Positions 1 to 11,542 of a DNA stretch of 64,000 nucleotides are shown in pieces (positions within the stretch are counted from its first letter, which is position 1; the number at the start of each line of letters is the position of its first letter). The position numbers and the translations under genes were made by a program. The stretch comes from Isoetes taiwanensis (taxonomy: Eukaryota > Streptophyta > Lycopodiopsida > Isoetales > Isoetaceae), in the NCBI GenBank assembly GCA_021234155.1, contig JAJEKV010000061.1, positions 2,939,950-3,003,949 of the forward strand, in the 5' to 3' direction. The notes beneath the pieces are model-generated. The model was not told the DNA's origin, did no database searches, and saw only the letters and a list, made by a program, of their open reading frames with translations.

Positions 1-120
1 CACCATCTTTCTTTCCCCACCCCCTCCCCCCCTTTTTTTAGGGTAAGAGTGTTTTTTCTAATTTTATCAATAATGATATAAAGTACACAGAGTCCCCACA
101 ATGGACAGATTGAAAGAATT

Positions 121-294
121 ATAGCCAATGTTATGGATCCCAATGCATCAATACTATGTGTACTTTAGGAACTCCAATTTCCACATTAGCAAGATGGTAG
201 GAAAACCATAGCCAATGTTATGGATCCCAATGCATCAATACTATGTGTACTTTAGGAACTCCAATTTCCACATTAGCAAGATGGTAAAAAAACC
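121..294. repeat. Tandem duplication, 87-bp unit, two copies
   Basis: Two nearly identical 87-bp units lie head to tail (121-207 and 208-294). The only visible difference is at the end of the unit (gatggtagg versus gatggtaaa). It is a local duplication with no coding signal. Confidence 0.9.
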
Positions 295-310
295 ATATAT
301 ACTCAGTTAT

Positions 311-1000
311 TCAGATTGTTTTCTCTACATGTCCTAACATTTGGATGTAGGTCCTCAGGACTAATACAATGACATTTAAAATGCTATAAAACCCTTCAAT
401 CTTGCCAATTCTGTCCAATCCCTTATGGTAACTCACCTCCATCTTCCTATGGTAGGACAAAGCTATTACAGCCACTTCCATATTAAAGTAATTCTTTAGC
501 TTGTCCATAAAGATGTTATGTCCCCCCAGAGCCACATCACAGCGATGTCTCCATATAGTCCAAAGGGTCACACTGACTAAGGAAGTAGCAATGGAGCATG
601 TGTCTGAGATCAGTATAACATTAGGCCACCCAAGCTGGTGTATATCTAGTCCCAGGATAGGATATACCCACTGCTAGGTCTCAATAATCTTAGGACAAAA
701 AAAAACAAAAATGGAAAAGAGATTCACTCGCCTGGCACCCAAGTGGGCACTGGTCATCAGTCAAGATTCCCCTAAGAACCAGCTTCTCTTTGGTATTGAG
801 ACCACCTTGAAGGGTTGTCCACCTGAAGAATTGTATTCTCCTAAAGCACAACGTTTTCCATGAATTTGCAAAGAGAAGCTTAGCCACAGTCCCCTCCATC
901 TGTAGCCTAGCTTCTGCTTTAAGAGGAGAGTCTTCACAGAGAGCCCAATAGATCCTAGCTACATTATATGTGTTTCTTGATACACATTGGTTTGGGGCTT
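311..1000 (-). pseudogene. LINE ORF2 C-terminal remnant (RT zinc-binding region)
   Basis: On the minus strand the stretch 899-690 reads as the zinc-binding module that follows reverse transcriptase in plant L1-like LINEs: F-R-W-T-T-L-Q-G-G-L-N-T-K-E-K-L, then R-G-I and D-D-Q-C-P-L-G-C, then E-S-L-F-H-F. Further downstream (571-311) comes W-T-I-W-R-H-R, the usual tail motif of these proteins. The two parts are in different frames with stops between them, so this is a decayed copy. No upstream RT core was found. Confidence 0.6.
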
Positions 1001-1052
1001 GTATTATGGTATGGCCTTCTTCTAGCTAAAAATCCTATTCTATTCTATTCTT
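905..1052 (+). mobile_element. 3' end of a microsatellite-tailed LINE (fragment)
   Basis: The plus strand ends in agctaaaaatcc followed by three TATTC units (about 1035-1050). The same arrangement, a GTGGACG-TAAAA type end followed by short tandem repeats, closes four other LINE copies in this window (25474, 25684 on minus, 31456 on minus, 46130). This copy is short and diverged. Its 5' limit is a guess. Confidence 0.45.
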
Positions 1053-1385
1053 CTTGATAAAGAATGAAGAAAAAGAAAATAGATGCCCATCACATGTGAA
1101 GGCGCTCGCGACGGTGGCGCGTAGGGCTGCCGGCATTTTTCCTTGTAACTTGAGCATCTGGACTTCGTTTTCGATGATCTTTAGTTCGTTGGGAAGCTTG
1201 TTCCGAGATCTCTCTGCTAACATCAATTTTGTTAGGGTTTGCTAGCAGGTTAGGGGCCGGATTTGGGTCTGTTTAATTTTGGCCATTATAGTAGGGATGG
1301 GGAAGACAGATATTGGTCCAGCATCCATGGCGGCGACAAAACAACATAATTCTACCATCAATTTGGTGAATTATTTACCATCAAT

Positions 1386-1814
1386 TTGGTGGTAAATAAT
1401 TTAGTTGGAAGTTCTTTGCCTTCGGTGGTGGCTACTCCAGTGGTTCTTGAAGAAAGGGATTTTCCTCCCTTGCAAGGCGTTGTGAGTAAGGGAGCAGAAG
1501 TTAATGGGAATTTGCATCAAACAGATACAGATTCTAGTCCTAATGAAGTTCCTCTGCCTCGGGCAAATGCTAGTGCTTGGAAGTCATCTGATTATGTTAC
1601 AAAAGTTTCATATCAAAGATTTAGTGATTGGCTTTGTAGGGATATATCTAGTGCATCTAGAAAAGCAAGGGTTAGCAGCTGCTTTACAAGTGTTGTCTGC
1701 AAGGTTATATTTAATGGTGTAACTATCTACAGTGCCCTTGACACAAGTATTTGCCATCCACATATGATCTCTTATCAACCTATAGAAATCCTGATGTACC
1801 ATGAGCAACAATAG
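1386..1814 (+). CDS. Unassigned 142-residue ORF, possibly a LINE ORF1 N-terminal piece
   Basis: The reading frame is open for 142 codons. It contains E-E-R-D-F-P-P-L-Q near residue 22 and A-N-A-S-A-W-K-S near residue 60. An F-P-P-L motif followed by an S/A-W motif is common near the N terminus of plant LINE ORF1 proteins, so a fragment of such a protein is possible. The end of the ORF (after residue 95) looks non-coding. No host gene family was recognised. Confidence 0.25.
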   Translation: MVVNNLVGSSLPSVVATPVVLEERDFPPLQGVVSKGAEVNGNLHQTDTDSSPNEVPLPRANASAWKSSDYVTKVSYQRFSDWLCRDISSASRKARVSSCFTSVVCKVIFNGVTIYSALDTSICHPHMISYQPIEILMYHEQQ

Positions 1815-3663
1815 TGTACTATAGGTATCAGCTAACATCCTATAAGTGTAGTATAACTGCCTATGCTTAGCGAATTGCCTTTCAGTAAATTCCTGATGGT
1901 GCTTGTAAATGAACCAGTACATACATGCCATCTGGAAGACTTCTCTAGTAAAAGTTGCAGCCCAGATCCTATCTCTTGCCTTAGTATCCCTGATAATTTG
2001 CCTGATTGACCACTGATTATGAGGGAAATTTGACCTGATGCTCATGTGGCCTTATATCTCCATCTAGCTTCACTTCATACATACTTGAGCCTCTATCAAA
2101 CTTTTTTTCTTGATGGCCTCGACACAACTCCATGTATCCTAAATAAGGAGATTTTAGTATCTTGTGAAAGACAAGTTTGATTTAAACAAATTAAAATACC
2201 CCGCATATGAACTATATCGATCCCAAGACCTGTCATAATTGTTAGCAGCAATATTTCTATAGGCAGTAGCAGATAATTCAAAGTTATATATGAAATGAAT
2301 TTTAATCCAAGTAATAGAGAATCTCTTGTGACCATATAAGCATCTATTCCTTAATTTCCAAATGGACAATTTTACCAAGAGCTTGAGATGGGGAGTTCAC
2401 TGAACTGAGAATCTGAGGATGATGGTCAAAAATAGTTTGGAGAACATAGTTCTTACGGTATAGTCTAGGCAGTATGATGAGCATGCGTGTTGCCATAGCT
2501 GATGTTTCTTGATATTGAATGTTTTGCGCATTTTCTAGGCCTTGTGATTCACATGCATAATAAATACATTTGATTTCATTGCTTTCTGCCTTTTTTCTTA
2601 TAATTTTCAATTTCGAGATCCTAGCTTTACATCTGCTAATTCTATGCCAATATTATTTTTATCCTTTTGGGTTTCCTAAGGAAACAACATAAGGAGGTGA
2701 TTTAGAATATTCTTTGAAACTTTCTTTTTGAGTGGCTGAGATTAGAACTTGGTTAGTGATTAGTTATATGGCATGAGCCATAAATGAGGGTTTGGCCAAG
2801 AAGGTTTAGCTCCTCAGCTCCCACAATGAGCAAGGTGCTAAGATCCAGTGTTTGTATCATAGACTTAGGAGCACGCATAATAAGAATGATCGTGTTCATA
2901 GACTACAAAAGATTTCCTGATTTTGGTAGAGAAATGAGATGCACAATTTCAAAAAAGAGAAATCTATGACCCCGCCTAACTTTTATCGGCTATATATTTT
3001 TGTTTGGATATAGATGTCATATAAGTCCCAACATCTATACTTCAAGAAATAGCAAGTAAAAAGAAGATTTGATGCAGTTGTCTTGAGTGCAAGGACGATG
3101 GAAAGGGGATTATATCTATATGGTGTTCATCATTCCTATTTTTGTCCAATAATGTCCTGAAACAATGAAATAGTGGTTCCATTTAATGTATAGATGAATA
3201 AGTGCTTTAGGGTGGTTTTCCACTTGCAATAAGGTTAGGTTAGGTTAACTTAACCAGTTGGTTGTCTCTCAACTTAAGGAAAAATATGTTGTGCTTTTCC
3301 ATTAAAGTTGTTAAGACTAACCTAAAGGATTGTGAAGATATGCATTCACACTATACCAATTTTAAGCTCATAAAACTTACCCTAATTTTTACAATGAGCT
3401 TGTGCTTCACATTAGCAATTAAGAGAATTTGTTAGGTTAGAGATAAATGTGTTCGTTTCTCACTTGGGTTAAGAAATATGGTTAAGTTAAATAGAGGATT
3501 TGCTTTTTAATCAAGTTATTATTTTTGTGAACTACCTATTTCAAGACATTCTAGTCAAGTACTACTTGAATAATCAATCAATCATAAAATTCTTGAAATC
3601 CATTCATCATTTTATTGTTGTTTATTCAATCTATCAAACTACAAGACACTTGGTCAACTAGCA
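1815..3663. other. Intergenic stretch without a confident gene
   Basis: Minus-strand ORFs of 60-145 codons occur (2045-1608, 2378-2154, 2610-2344) but carry no motif I recognise, and their frames break repeatedly. Between about 3230 and 3540 the DNA is rich in ttaagtta/ggttaacttaacc words. Nothing else supported. Confidence 0.5.
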
Positions 3664-4470
3664 TTGCTAAAAATTGCACCAAGCTATAGAAAAAGAGTAC
3701 TGCAGCAAACTGGTAGTGAGGCATTGAATGCTTGTGTGAATTTTACTGATGCTACTGACCTTATTCTAGCACAGAATGAAGAAGACCCTGGAGCATTCAC
3801 ATGTTCAGCTGCTTTAGGAGGGTATACCTTTTCAAATGTGTTACTTGATGGAGGTTCCCCTTTAAATATCATGCCATATCATATTATGAAGAAATGTGGT
3901 TTCGAGGTGGATAAGAAAGCTTCTATGTTATTAAAATCTTTTTATAATGCCAAGATTTCTCCTATTGGTGTGGTGACTAAGGTGCCTGTTAATACAGAGG
4001 GCATAACTGTAGCTGCTAACTTTATTGTGGTGGCTTTTGAAGATATAGGAGATGAATCTGATATCTATGACTTACTTTTAGGGAGGAGATGGTTAGCCAC
4101 TATGGATGCCAGGCCAGTCTGGTCTCAAGGGAGATGTACCATCTCCAATGGCTCTCAAACTGCTACAATTTATAACCAAGAGGGCTCCTATGACTCCAAA
4201 GAAGAGGTAAATTTTATTAAAGAAATGCTAATTGAAGAGCCTTTGGGATCTTACAGGGTAAAAAATATAAAACCAAGAAAATATGAAATGGTTCCTCTTA
4301 TTATGGAAAGTGTACCTCCCAGCATCTCCAATTGCCCCAAATCGAATTGGGGCAAATTGGGGTGCAACCCCCAATTTGGGTGTCCCAAATTGGAAACTCT
4401 GCCTTGCCCAGTCGATTTGGGCCAGGTGGCGACTTTAGGTTGGTTAATATTAGCTAATTTGGTATTTTAG
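3664..4470 (+). pseudogene. Ty3/gypsy gag-pro fragment: retropepsin domain
   Basis: The open frame carries an aspartic protease of the plant Ty3/gypsy type. The active-site flap reads V-L-L-D-G-G-S-P-L-N-I-M-P (residues about 60-72), where D-G-G-S replaces the commoner D-T/S-G pattern, a variant known in plant gypsy polyproteins. The second landmark is D-L-L-L-G-R-R-W-L (about 136-144), followed by a short basic stretch. No reverse transcriptase follows. After residue about 225 the sequence jumps into a CCCAAATTGG-rich non-coding segment that resembles 30471-30720 elsewhere in the window. The fragment is therefore an internally deleted retrotransposon remnant. Confidence 0.7.
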
Positions 4471-4548
4471 CCCTTTTTAATATTAGGTTAAGCCCTAAAT
4501 TCGAATTAGGGTTTTAGGTTAGGTTTCCACTTTAATAATGAATTATTA
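4321..4548. mobile_element. LTR/UTR-like remnant, left half, split by the 7.1-kb LINE
   Basis: Short inverted words (cccaaatcgaattgggg, ccccaatttggg) followed by an AT-rich run. If the LINE 4549-11649 is removed, this segment joins directly to 11665-11760. The joined order of words (CCAATTTGG, then AATAATTA, then tcataatgacgtgtcatg) parallels 30471-30720. The pre-insertion DNA was thus probably part of a retroelement. Confidence 0.4.
4534..4548. repeat. Target-site duplication (left) of the 7.1-kb LINE
   Basis: AATAATGAATTATTA here is repeated exactly at 11650-11664. It abuts a run of nine T, the complement of the LINE poly(A) tail. Confidence 0.85.
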
Positions 4549-5121
4549 TTTTTTTTTAATTGAAGGCTTAAGTATGTATTAAGAGTGTATGATAAAGTAC
4601 ATAGTTCAAAAAAAACTATATGATGCTTTTTTGAAAAAGGAAGACCTTTGGGAAAGGGTAGGTCGAAAAACCCTAATAAAGTTTAAACTAACCAAAAGAC
4701 ATAAGCATAATCATAAGTATCTGGTAGTTTCAAGCAGTTAGATAGTTCTGGAGAGGCAGTGGTCAATGTTCGCCCGAGTACCTCCTTTTCTTTGGCTCCC
4801 TTTTGGAATGGTCTTTTCTTCCCATGCCCTTGTTGGCGACGATGAATAAGCAGTAAGGGCATTTGCATAAATGGGCCTTCCCCGGATTGAATCTGTCCTT
4901 TTTATCCTTGGCAGTACACAGAATGTACCTTCTTTCATCCAAGTAGGCAGTGCAGGCACAGTTGCATTGACAATTATCCCCGTGCTCGTTTGGTATCTCC
5001 ACCCCGAACTGTGTTAGCCATTGCGCATTCGCATGGAGATTCATCCTTCTCCACCTCAATCTTTTTGAACATGATCAGAGTGTTTCCTGCACACAAAGAC
5101 AAGATTAGCATTAGATAAAGG

Positions 5122-8100
5122 GAAAAGGACTTAATTCTGATTCCCGAAGATTTCCAAGACCCAATTTATATCATATTGGGCTTGCTTAATAATGGCATTG
5201 GGCCAGATAATTTCTTCCTTAAAGATCAGGGTATTCCTTCCTTTCCACATTCTCTAAAGAAGAATGTATCTCCTCCATTCCACTGGGTTCTCAGGGAAGA
5301 AAATTTCTTCAATTTGCATATTGGCCAATCCAGGAATGTTCAACCCAGTTTCTGCCAGCTCCAAAGTCCATTCTGCCCATAAGCAGTTTTTAAATAGGTG
5401 TTCTTCATCTTCCTGATCCTGCATACACCTAACACATATATTAGAATCAGACATATTTAGCCTCCATCTTTTTCTATTTGTGGCTAAAGCTTTATGCCAT
5501 AGCTGCCACATAAAGGCCTTGATCTTTGGATGGATCGGACTCTTCCACATGAATCTCAGGTTCCTGGAAGCTCTATCTGGATCAATATTCCATTTTCTGT
5601 GGATAGAATTCTCTTGACCTCTATTGAGGTACCTGTAAGCTAAGTTTACTCTATATCCACAGAATTCATTGATGTGCCAAAGAACATCTGTGTCATGCCA
5701 AACTCCAACTGCCAATCTTTGGGTGATACTGTTAAAAAGTTGCCTTGAGTCATCTCCTAAATTTGCAATGCTGGATTCCTGATAAACAAAATTATCAGTA
5801 ATGTCCTTTATATAAATAATTCCCTTATTGGTCCATTGCTTGGCTAGAGTAGGAAAATTAGTAGCCAGACAGGTGTTAGGGTCATCCAGAATGAGAGAGG
5901 GACTCCAGAAAATTGGTTGATCTTGAGAAAGACCTTCCTTCCAGAGGTTCCTCCAGCCAAAGGGGTGGCATTTACTGACATAATGGGAGATAAGAATGCT
6001 CACAGGGTGATTGATTTGGTTATTACAGGCTCTGTAGAAGTACTTAGCAGCCAAAGCAGTAGCTTGCTTTTCAATATTAATAACTCCCAAACCTCCCAAC
6101 TTTTTGTGCTTGCAACATTCTTCCATAGAGATGGGAATCCAGCACCTCCTGCTTGACCCTCCTGCAATAAATCTACCAATAATACCTTGCATTTTGGTCA
6201 GAACCTTCTTAGGGGCCACCATAATGGATGATTGATAAACCTGAGAGGAGGAGATGACCGAATTTGCCAAAATGGCTCTCCCATTTTTAGAAAGGAATTT
6301 AGAATTAAGGGAGTCTACTTTTCTATAGAATTTATCAATCAAGTCATCCCAAAGTTCACAAGCATTAGCTCTAATAGCATATGGGATTCCTAAAATTTTA
6401 GTTTTAGTGGTGGGAGAGAGATACATACAACCCAAGTTTGTAGCTGCTTGCTCACCCTCATCTTGATGCCTTGAAATAAGCTTGGTCTTGGCAGGGTTGA
6501 TTTTGCATCCCGAGCACTTGCCAAAATCTTCTAAAATAGATTGAGTGTTCTGAATGGAGTGAGCTTCCAAATGAAGAAAGAGAAAAGTGTCATCTGCAAA
6601 GTGAACATTTAAGATTTCTCCTGCCTCCTGGGAGGGTAAACTAAGACCTTTAATTAGATGTAAATCTTTGGCTCTCTTGAGATGGCTATTCAGACCTTCC
6701 ATTACAATCAGGAAGAGGAAGGGTGCAAGGGGGCAGCCTTGCTTAACTCCCCTTTTAATATCGAAGAAAGGGCTACATTCCCCATTTATGAGAACAGCAG
6801 ATCTAGAATTGCTAAGAATGGCTTGGAAGACAGAAATAACATTATCAGAGAAAACAAGCTTTTTACAACACCAGCAAAGGAAAGCCCAACTCACAGTGTC
6901 AAAGGCCTTTGTAATATCCAATTTGAGGAGGCCAATTGACTGATTGGAGTCTTTGGCCCAAGAGATTCCTAAAGAAGCAGCTGCAACATTATCTAGAATA
7001 TACCTGCCTCTCAAGTAGGCACTTTGTGTGTTGCTGATAACTTCTTCAAGGATGGGCTTGAGCCTAGCAGCAATGGTACCTGCAATTAACTTATAGACCA
7101 CATTGGTTAGGGAGATAGGTCTGTAGTCAGAAAAAGTAGCTGGGAGCTCAATCTTTGGGATGAGGGCAATCAGACTTGTGTTGATCCTGCAGTCCAGCTT
7201 CTTAGTCATCAAAAACTCATTAGCCAGGGATACTATATCCATACCTAGAATATCCCATGATTTCTTGAAGAATTCAGCTGGGAGACCATCAGGGCCTAGA
7301 GTTTTACCATTTTCCATACCCTGAAGAACCTTTAACATTTCCTCATAACTAAAAGGCCTGGAAAGTCTGTCATTCATCAGATCAGTAACTTTTTCTTGAA
7401 TACACACAAAATTCTCAATATCTTCCCTTCTAATATTTTCCTCAGTCCCCATAATCCTGGAGAAGTGAGTTCTGGCAGCATCCTTGAGCTGCATATCATT
7501 GTCAATGCTATTGCCTTCCCAAAGGATACTGTAGATGTGGTTTCTCTTAATCCTTCCCTTAGCTTTGATGAAGAAATATTTCGAGTTGCTTCTCTCATCT
7601 TCTTTGAGCTCCTTTACCTTTGCTTTAATTTTCCAGCCTCTGGCAATTCTGATCTCTTCTCTCTCTATCTGAATTTTGATCTCATCTTTGTGCTGATCCT
7701 GGGCTAAGTCCAACTGGGATCTCAAATCCTGTAAATGAGCAGTGTTACTTCTATGAACTTCCTTTCCCCAAACCTTGAGCCAATTCTTGATCCTTTTGGA
7801 AACCCTCACCCACCAATCCATCCAGCCTGTGTTACCATTAGGCTTTCTCTCCTGAGAAACAACCTGTTGCAGATTAGGCATGAAGTCATCAAGCTCAAGG
7901 AGATTAGTATTGAGTTTGAAAAAAGAATTTCTTTTCCTTTGAGCAGTGTTACCACATATGCTAATGAGCTGAGGAAGTTGGTCAAATTGGTGACCCTAGT
8001 ACTATTGTTCCAGAGGGCCTCACTGAGGTAAAATCTATCATGAAGGCAGCAGACAGGCTGATCCCTATGGTCACTCCAACTGTAAGAGTGGGGGGTGACT

Positions 8101-8654
8101 CTGGTTAGGGAGAGATGATGAGAGTGAAGAAGAGAATTCCAGCTGGCAAATTCGTTATCAGTCAGGGGCCTAAAATTGGCACTTCTCATATAGCTATGGG
8201 TGACCATGTTAAAATCTCCTGCTAGAATACACTCATCATAAGGAATCCTCTCAAGACTCCTATTGATGACTTCCCATAGGTTGACTCTTTCTGGGGGCTG
8301 ATGATAAGCATAAACATTGATAAAAGCAATCCTCTTGCCACCAACCATCCCATGAATGATTTGCCACCTTCTACTGTTGTCATTTACCATCTGAGTGTCA
8401 GCAAAGTTAAGCCTGTTGCTCCAAGCTATAGTAATTCCTGCAGAAGTGTTGTTAGCTTTGAGAGACCAATGCTGAAAGTCAACAGGAAGAACATCTTTAA
8501 TAATGGAATTAATGTTGTCATCATAAATCTTGTGCTCTTGAAAAAAAAGAAAATCCAGATTCATGGAAGAGAGGCAAACCTTCAATCTACCTCTTTTGAT
8601 ATTTGAATTGATGCCTTGGATATTCCAAGTTATGCCTTTAAGACTTATATCCAT
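5122..8654 (-). pseudogene. LINE ORF2: endonuclease-reverse transcriptase, frameshifted
   Basis: This ORF encodes the protein that nicks target DNA and copies the element RNA. The N-terminal apurinic-type endonuclease (8654 to about 7950) shows W-N-I-Q-G-I-N, F-F-Q-E-H-K, L-A-G-D-F-N-M-V and S-W-S-D-H-R. The reverse transcriptase follows in a second frame (7881-5254, 875 codons). Its landmarks are N-G-K-T-L-G-P-D-G-L-P-A-E-F, L-D-I-T-K-A-F-D, R-G-V-K-Q-G-C-P-L-A-P and the catalytic F-A-D-D-T-F-L-F. Near the C terminus is a zinc-binding module (F-M-W-Q-L-W-H-K, C-V-R-C, E-E-H-L-F-K-N-C). The frame change near 7935-7960 separates the two enzymes. A stop near 5252 precedes the conserved M-W-K-G-R-N-T tail, which reads on to about 5125. 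The start overlaps the end of ORF1. Confidence 0.9.
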
Positions 8655-10704
8655 TGGAGGGGGGGAGGATCTTTCTTGGTGATCTTCTTGGAGGTCCCAA
8701 AGAGTAATCTTTGAAATTTTTCTTACCTCTTTTCCTTCTGTTGTTGATTGTAGACCAGGTCAAGTCTTCCAGGGTGGAAGTCTTGCTATTGACTCGAAAT
8801 TCAAAGTCATCCTCTTCTGAGTCATCCTTCCTGGTATCCTCATATTTGCCAAATTTATCAAAATCTAGGGTTGAGATACCAAGATCCATAGTTGAGATAG
8901 TCATATTAATAGGGTCGACTCTAATCACCACTTTTGAGGGAAATTGGAAGAAAATACCTTTATCTGGAATATACTTATCTTGAGAATCAATGATATTGTA
9001 ATCAGCCTTGTCTTCCTTTATAACCCTTGTGCTGGTGTTACAGACAGTTCTGCTATCACAATTGTCTTCCAGTTTCTTAACCTTGGGCACCCAAACTTGC
9101 TTGGCCTGATAGGTTTCATCTTGCTTGTGATGTGCCTCCTCCTGTTTCTGGATCTTAGCCTCCTTGTGATGCTCTCTAGGGTGAGAACTCTTAGCCAGAG
9201 GCATTTTGGAATAGGAAATTTTCAGCCCAAGGAGCCCCCTTTTAGGAATTTTACAGGGGATACAGTCTTCCCAATTAGAATAAATTTTCTTTTGAATACA
9301 GACAGAGGGGAAACTGGTTTGGGGGATGGAGACATGAATTATTTCTCCAAGGCTGTTGGCTATAGCACTAAGATGAGAGATGGTCCAACAGCCCATAGGG
9401 AGATTCAGACAAGAAATCCAGGTAGTGGTGGCTATCGTGGAGAAGTCTCCTGGAATGAATAAAGGGTCCCATTTCATAATATAAACTGGAGAACCTGAGA
9501 TGAGGGTGATTTTCCTGGTAAGAATCATGGAAACACTCTTCTCTTCTCTACAGATGATCTGATAGGTCTTACTGTCCAGTTTAAGGATAGATAATATTGG
9601 GACTAACAGAGTTTTGGTAATCCAATATTTAACATTGCTAATGGAAGGACAGCTTTGAGGGAAATGGATAAGGATTCCATGATTTATATATCTGGTATTG
9701 GCTGTATTATCCACAATATTTCCCAGGTCCAGAATATCCTCTTTTCCTTTAAGATCTTCTTTTCCAGCAGAGTCATTAGCATCATTTACAGAATTTAAAG
9801 AATTGAGTAAAGCATTCTTGTAAGAGATACCATTGATTTTGTCGTATTTTCCCATGATTGGTACTGAAGACTTCAAAGTTTGCTTGGAATTGGAGACCTT
9901 TGTCTTGTTTTTGTCCAGGTTCTGCTCCTTTATGCTGGTACAGTTTTGGCATTCACAATTTGCGCAGTCCGTCGGATGGAAGTAACCATTACTGTCAGCA
10001 ATCTCGCATTTGGTGGGAACTTTGAGCGGGAGTTGGTAAGTTTTATAGTCCATTTCAACTTCCTTTAAAAGAGTATCAGGGCCGAAAGAGGGAAGCCTTT
10101 TCTTGAATCCTTTTCGGAAATCTTCAATTACATGGTCATCTGCTTCCTCCCAAATTTTCACCAGGCGAAAAGAAGCTTTGGATTTCCACCCAAGGTCCTC
10201 GAGTTCTTCAACCAGTCCTTTTGCAGCCCGAAGCATCTCTGTCATGGATCTCCTAAAAATCTGGTTTTTCAGGCTGCAGCAATCTTCTTTTGAGTGCCCT
10301 GTTTTGACTCTGATGAGTTGATAAAGAAGGTTGTCCATCTCCTGAATCTTCTGGAGCATTTGCCATGCCAGGTCCCGATCATTGGCTTTGCCTTCCTTAT
10401 ACTGGTTTTCCAATCTCTGCATTTCAAGCTTGCATACCAAGATTTGACCCTCCTTCTGCACACCCATGCAATCTGCTGCTGATTCTTGCTGTTCCCTGAT
10501 AATGTCGAAGGCAGCTTTGAGCTCCTTCATTTTTATCCACGATTGGTCCTTCTTGCCCTCGAGGACAAAGATTTGGTCCCAACTCTGGATGATCAAAATT
10601 GGGTCCATATCTTTGTATTCATACGGGATCCTTGTTTGGGAGGATCCTTCCATAGCCGGTTTGCTTGTCGAAGCCTTAGTTCTCATGGTGGCGCAGAGAT
10701 TCAA
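8638..10704 (-). CDS. LINE ORF1: RNA-binding chaperone-like protein (688 aa)
   Basis: The frame is open for 688 codons. The N-terminal third (residues about 30-210) is charged and probably coiled-coil, with an H-S-K-E-D-C-C-S-L-K-N-Q segment. Around residue 235-255 a small cysteine cluster reads H-P-T-D-C-A-N-C-E-C-Q-N-C. The middle to C-terminal part (about 330-480) resembles the DUF4283-type domain of plant LINE ORF1 proteins, with W-D-P-L-F-I-P-G-D-F and a W-x5-L-P-M-G motif. The C terminus is acidic then basic. By family analogy the protein packages element RNA. A shorter, diverged copy of its N-terminal part lies at 27178-27930 on the same strand. Confidence 0.8.
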   Translation of the reverse strand: MNLCATMRTKASTSKPAMEGSSQTRIPYEYKDMDPILIIQSWDQIFVLEGKKDQSWIKMKELKAAFDIIREQQESAADCMGVQKEGQILVCKLEMQRLENQYKEGKANDRDLAWQMLQKIQEMDNLLYQLIRVKTGHSKEDCCSLKNQIFRRSMTEMLRAAKGLVEELEDLGWKSKASFRLVKIWEEADDHVIEDFRKGFKKRLPSFGPDTLLKEVEMDYKTYQLPLKVPTKCEIADSNGYFHPTDCANCECQNCTSIKEQNLDKNKTKVSNSKQTLKSSVPIMGKYDKINGISYKNALLNSLNSVNDANDSAGKEDLKGKEDILDLGNIVDNTANTRYINHGILIHFPQSCPSISNVKYWITKTLLVPILSILKLDSKTYQIICREEKSVSMILTRKITLISGSPVYIMKWDPLFIPGDFSTIATTTWISCLNLPMGCWTISHLSAIANSLGEIIHVSIPQTSFPSVCIQKKIYSNWEDCIPCKIPKRGLLGLKISYSKMPLAKSSHPREHHKEAKIQKQEEAHHKQDETYQAKQVWVPKVKKLEDNCDSRTVCNTSTRVIKEDKADYNIIDSQDKYIPDKGIFFQFPSKVVIRVDPINMTISTMDLGISTLDFDKFGKYEDTRKDDSEEDDFEFRVNSKTSTLEDLTWSTINNRRKRGKKNFKDYSLGPPRRSPRKILPPSNGYKS

Positions 10705-10932
10705 GGGAAAACGGAACAGAGAAAGAAGAGAATAAGAGTAAAGGGGAACAAAAAGAGGGGAAAGGAATAGGAAAAGGTCGAAAGATCCGAAAAGATGGAA
10801 AAGGACAATGAAAAGGGGAGAAAAAAATGATTGGAAAGAGAGGGGGGAAAGCTGCCTGGATAATGAAAGGGGGCTGCTCGTACCCTGAAAGACCTGCAGG
10901 ATCTAGTTAGGGGTAGAGGGTCCCATCCATGA

Positions 10933-11472
10933 TCAAAGAAGCATCAATTCCAAGAAATGGGAAAAACGAGTACGGGGATAAACAAGAAGAAAAAAGAAAA
11001 AAAAAAAGAAAAAAGGGGGGAACCAAAAGCACAGGAAATCAAGAACAGAGAGAACTAATTTGCCACTCCGAACCTCCACACCACAATTCCAAGGTCGTCG
11101 AAAAATTCTGCAGGCCTCAAAGAAATCTGCCCAGTAATAGAGAGGATCGATTCCGAATTCTGTGGGAACCCCTAAGAGAAAGAGATTCCTTTCAAAGCTG
11201 TTGCCCAGGGCTAAGTAAGGCTGTGAATTATGAGCAGAAACCCTGAGAGAGCCAACTCTGTCGAAACAAAGGATGCAAAGAAAAAACTTTTCAAAGAGGT
11301 CAAAATCAGCTCTACCAAAACCTATTCTAGACTGATTGCTAACAGCTAAACTGATCAGATCTTCAATTGCTTGAAGGGTGCTCTCGTGGCCTTGGGGGGG
11401 GGGGATGACAAAACCCAGCCCTTGGAGAACAGCTTCGAGCAAAGCCTCATCCATCAGGGCTGGGAGATGCAC
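10933..11472 (-). CDS. Possible extra ORF (ORF0-like) in the LINE leader, 179 aa
   Basis: Upstream of ORF1, in element orientation, a 179-codon frame begins M-H-L-P-A-L-M-D-E-A. It is hydrophobic towards the C terminus, which includes a run of F encoded by a T-rich tract and is probably not meaningful. I recognise no domain. It starts inside the second copy of a 23-bp repeat. It may be a genuine leader ORF or chance. Confidence 0.3.
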   Translation of the reverse strand: MHLPALMDEALLEAVLQGLGFVIPPPQGHESTLQAIEDLISLAVSNQSRIGFGRADFDLFEKFFLCILCFDRVGSLRVSAHNSQPYLALGNSFERNLFLLGVPTEFGIDPLYYWADFFEACRIFRRPWNCGVEVRSGKLVLSVLDFLCFWFPPFFFFFFFFLLVYPRTRFSHFLELMLL

Positions 11473-11542
11473 GGTTCCCGAGGCGCAGTGGGAGAGCGCT
11501 CATACCCGTTCAAGTGCTTCCATCAGGGCTGGGAGATGCACC
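11451..11542. repeat. Direct repeat in the LINE leader, 68-bp spacing
   Basis: The sequence tccatcagggctgggagatg occurs at about 11451 and again about 11519. This gives one 68-bp unit plus a partial second unit near the 5' end of the LINE. Repeated leader units act as promoters in some mammalian L1 families; that role here is conjecture. Confidence 0.7.

Noticed and set aside
2096-2610. Minus-strand ORFs as a LINE or MULE coding remnant
   Set aside because: A few W/R/N-rich words are suggestive, but no ordered motifs could be shown.
8944-9462. Plus-strand 172-codon ORF
   Set aside because: It is the antisense shadow of LINE ORF1.
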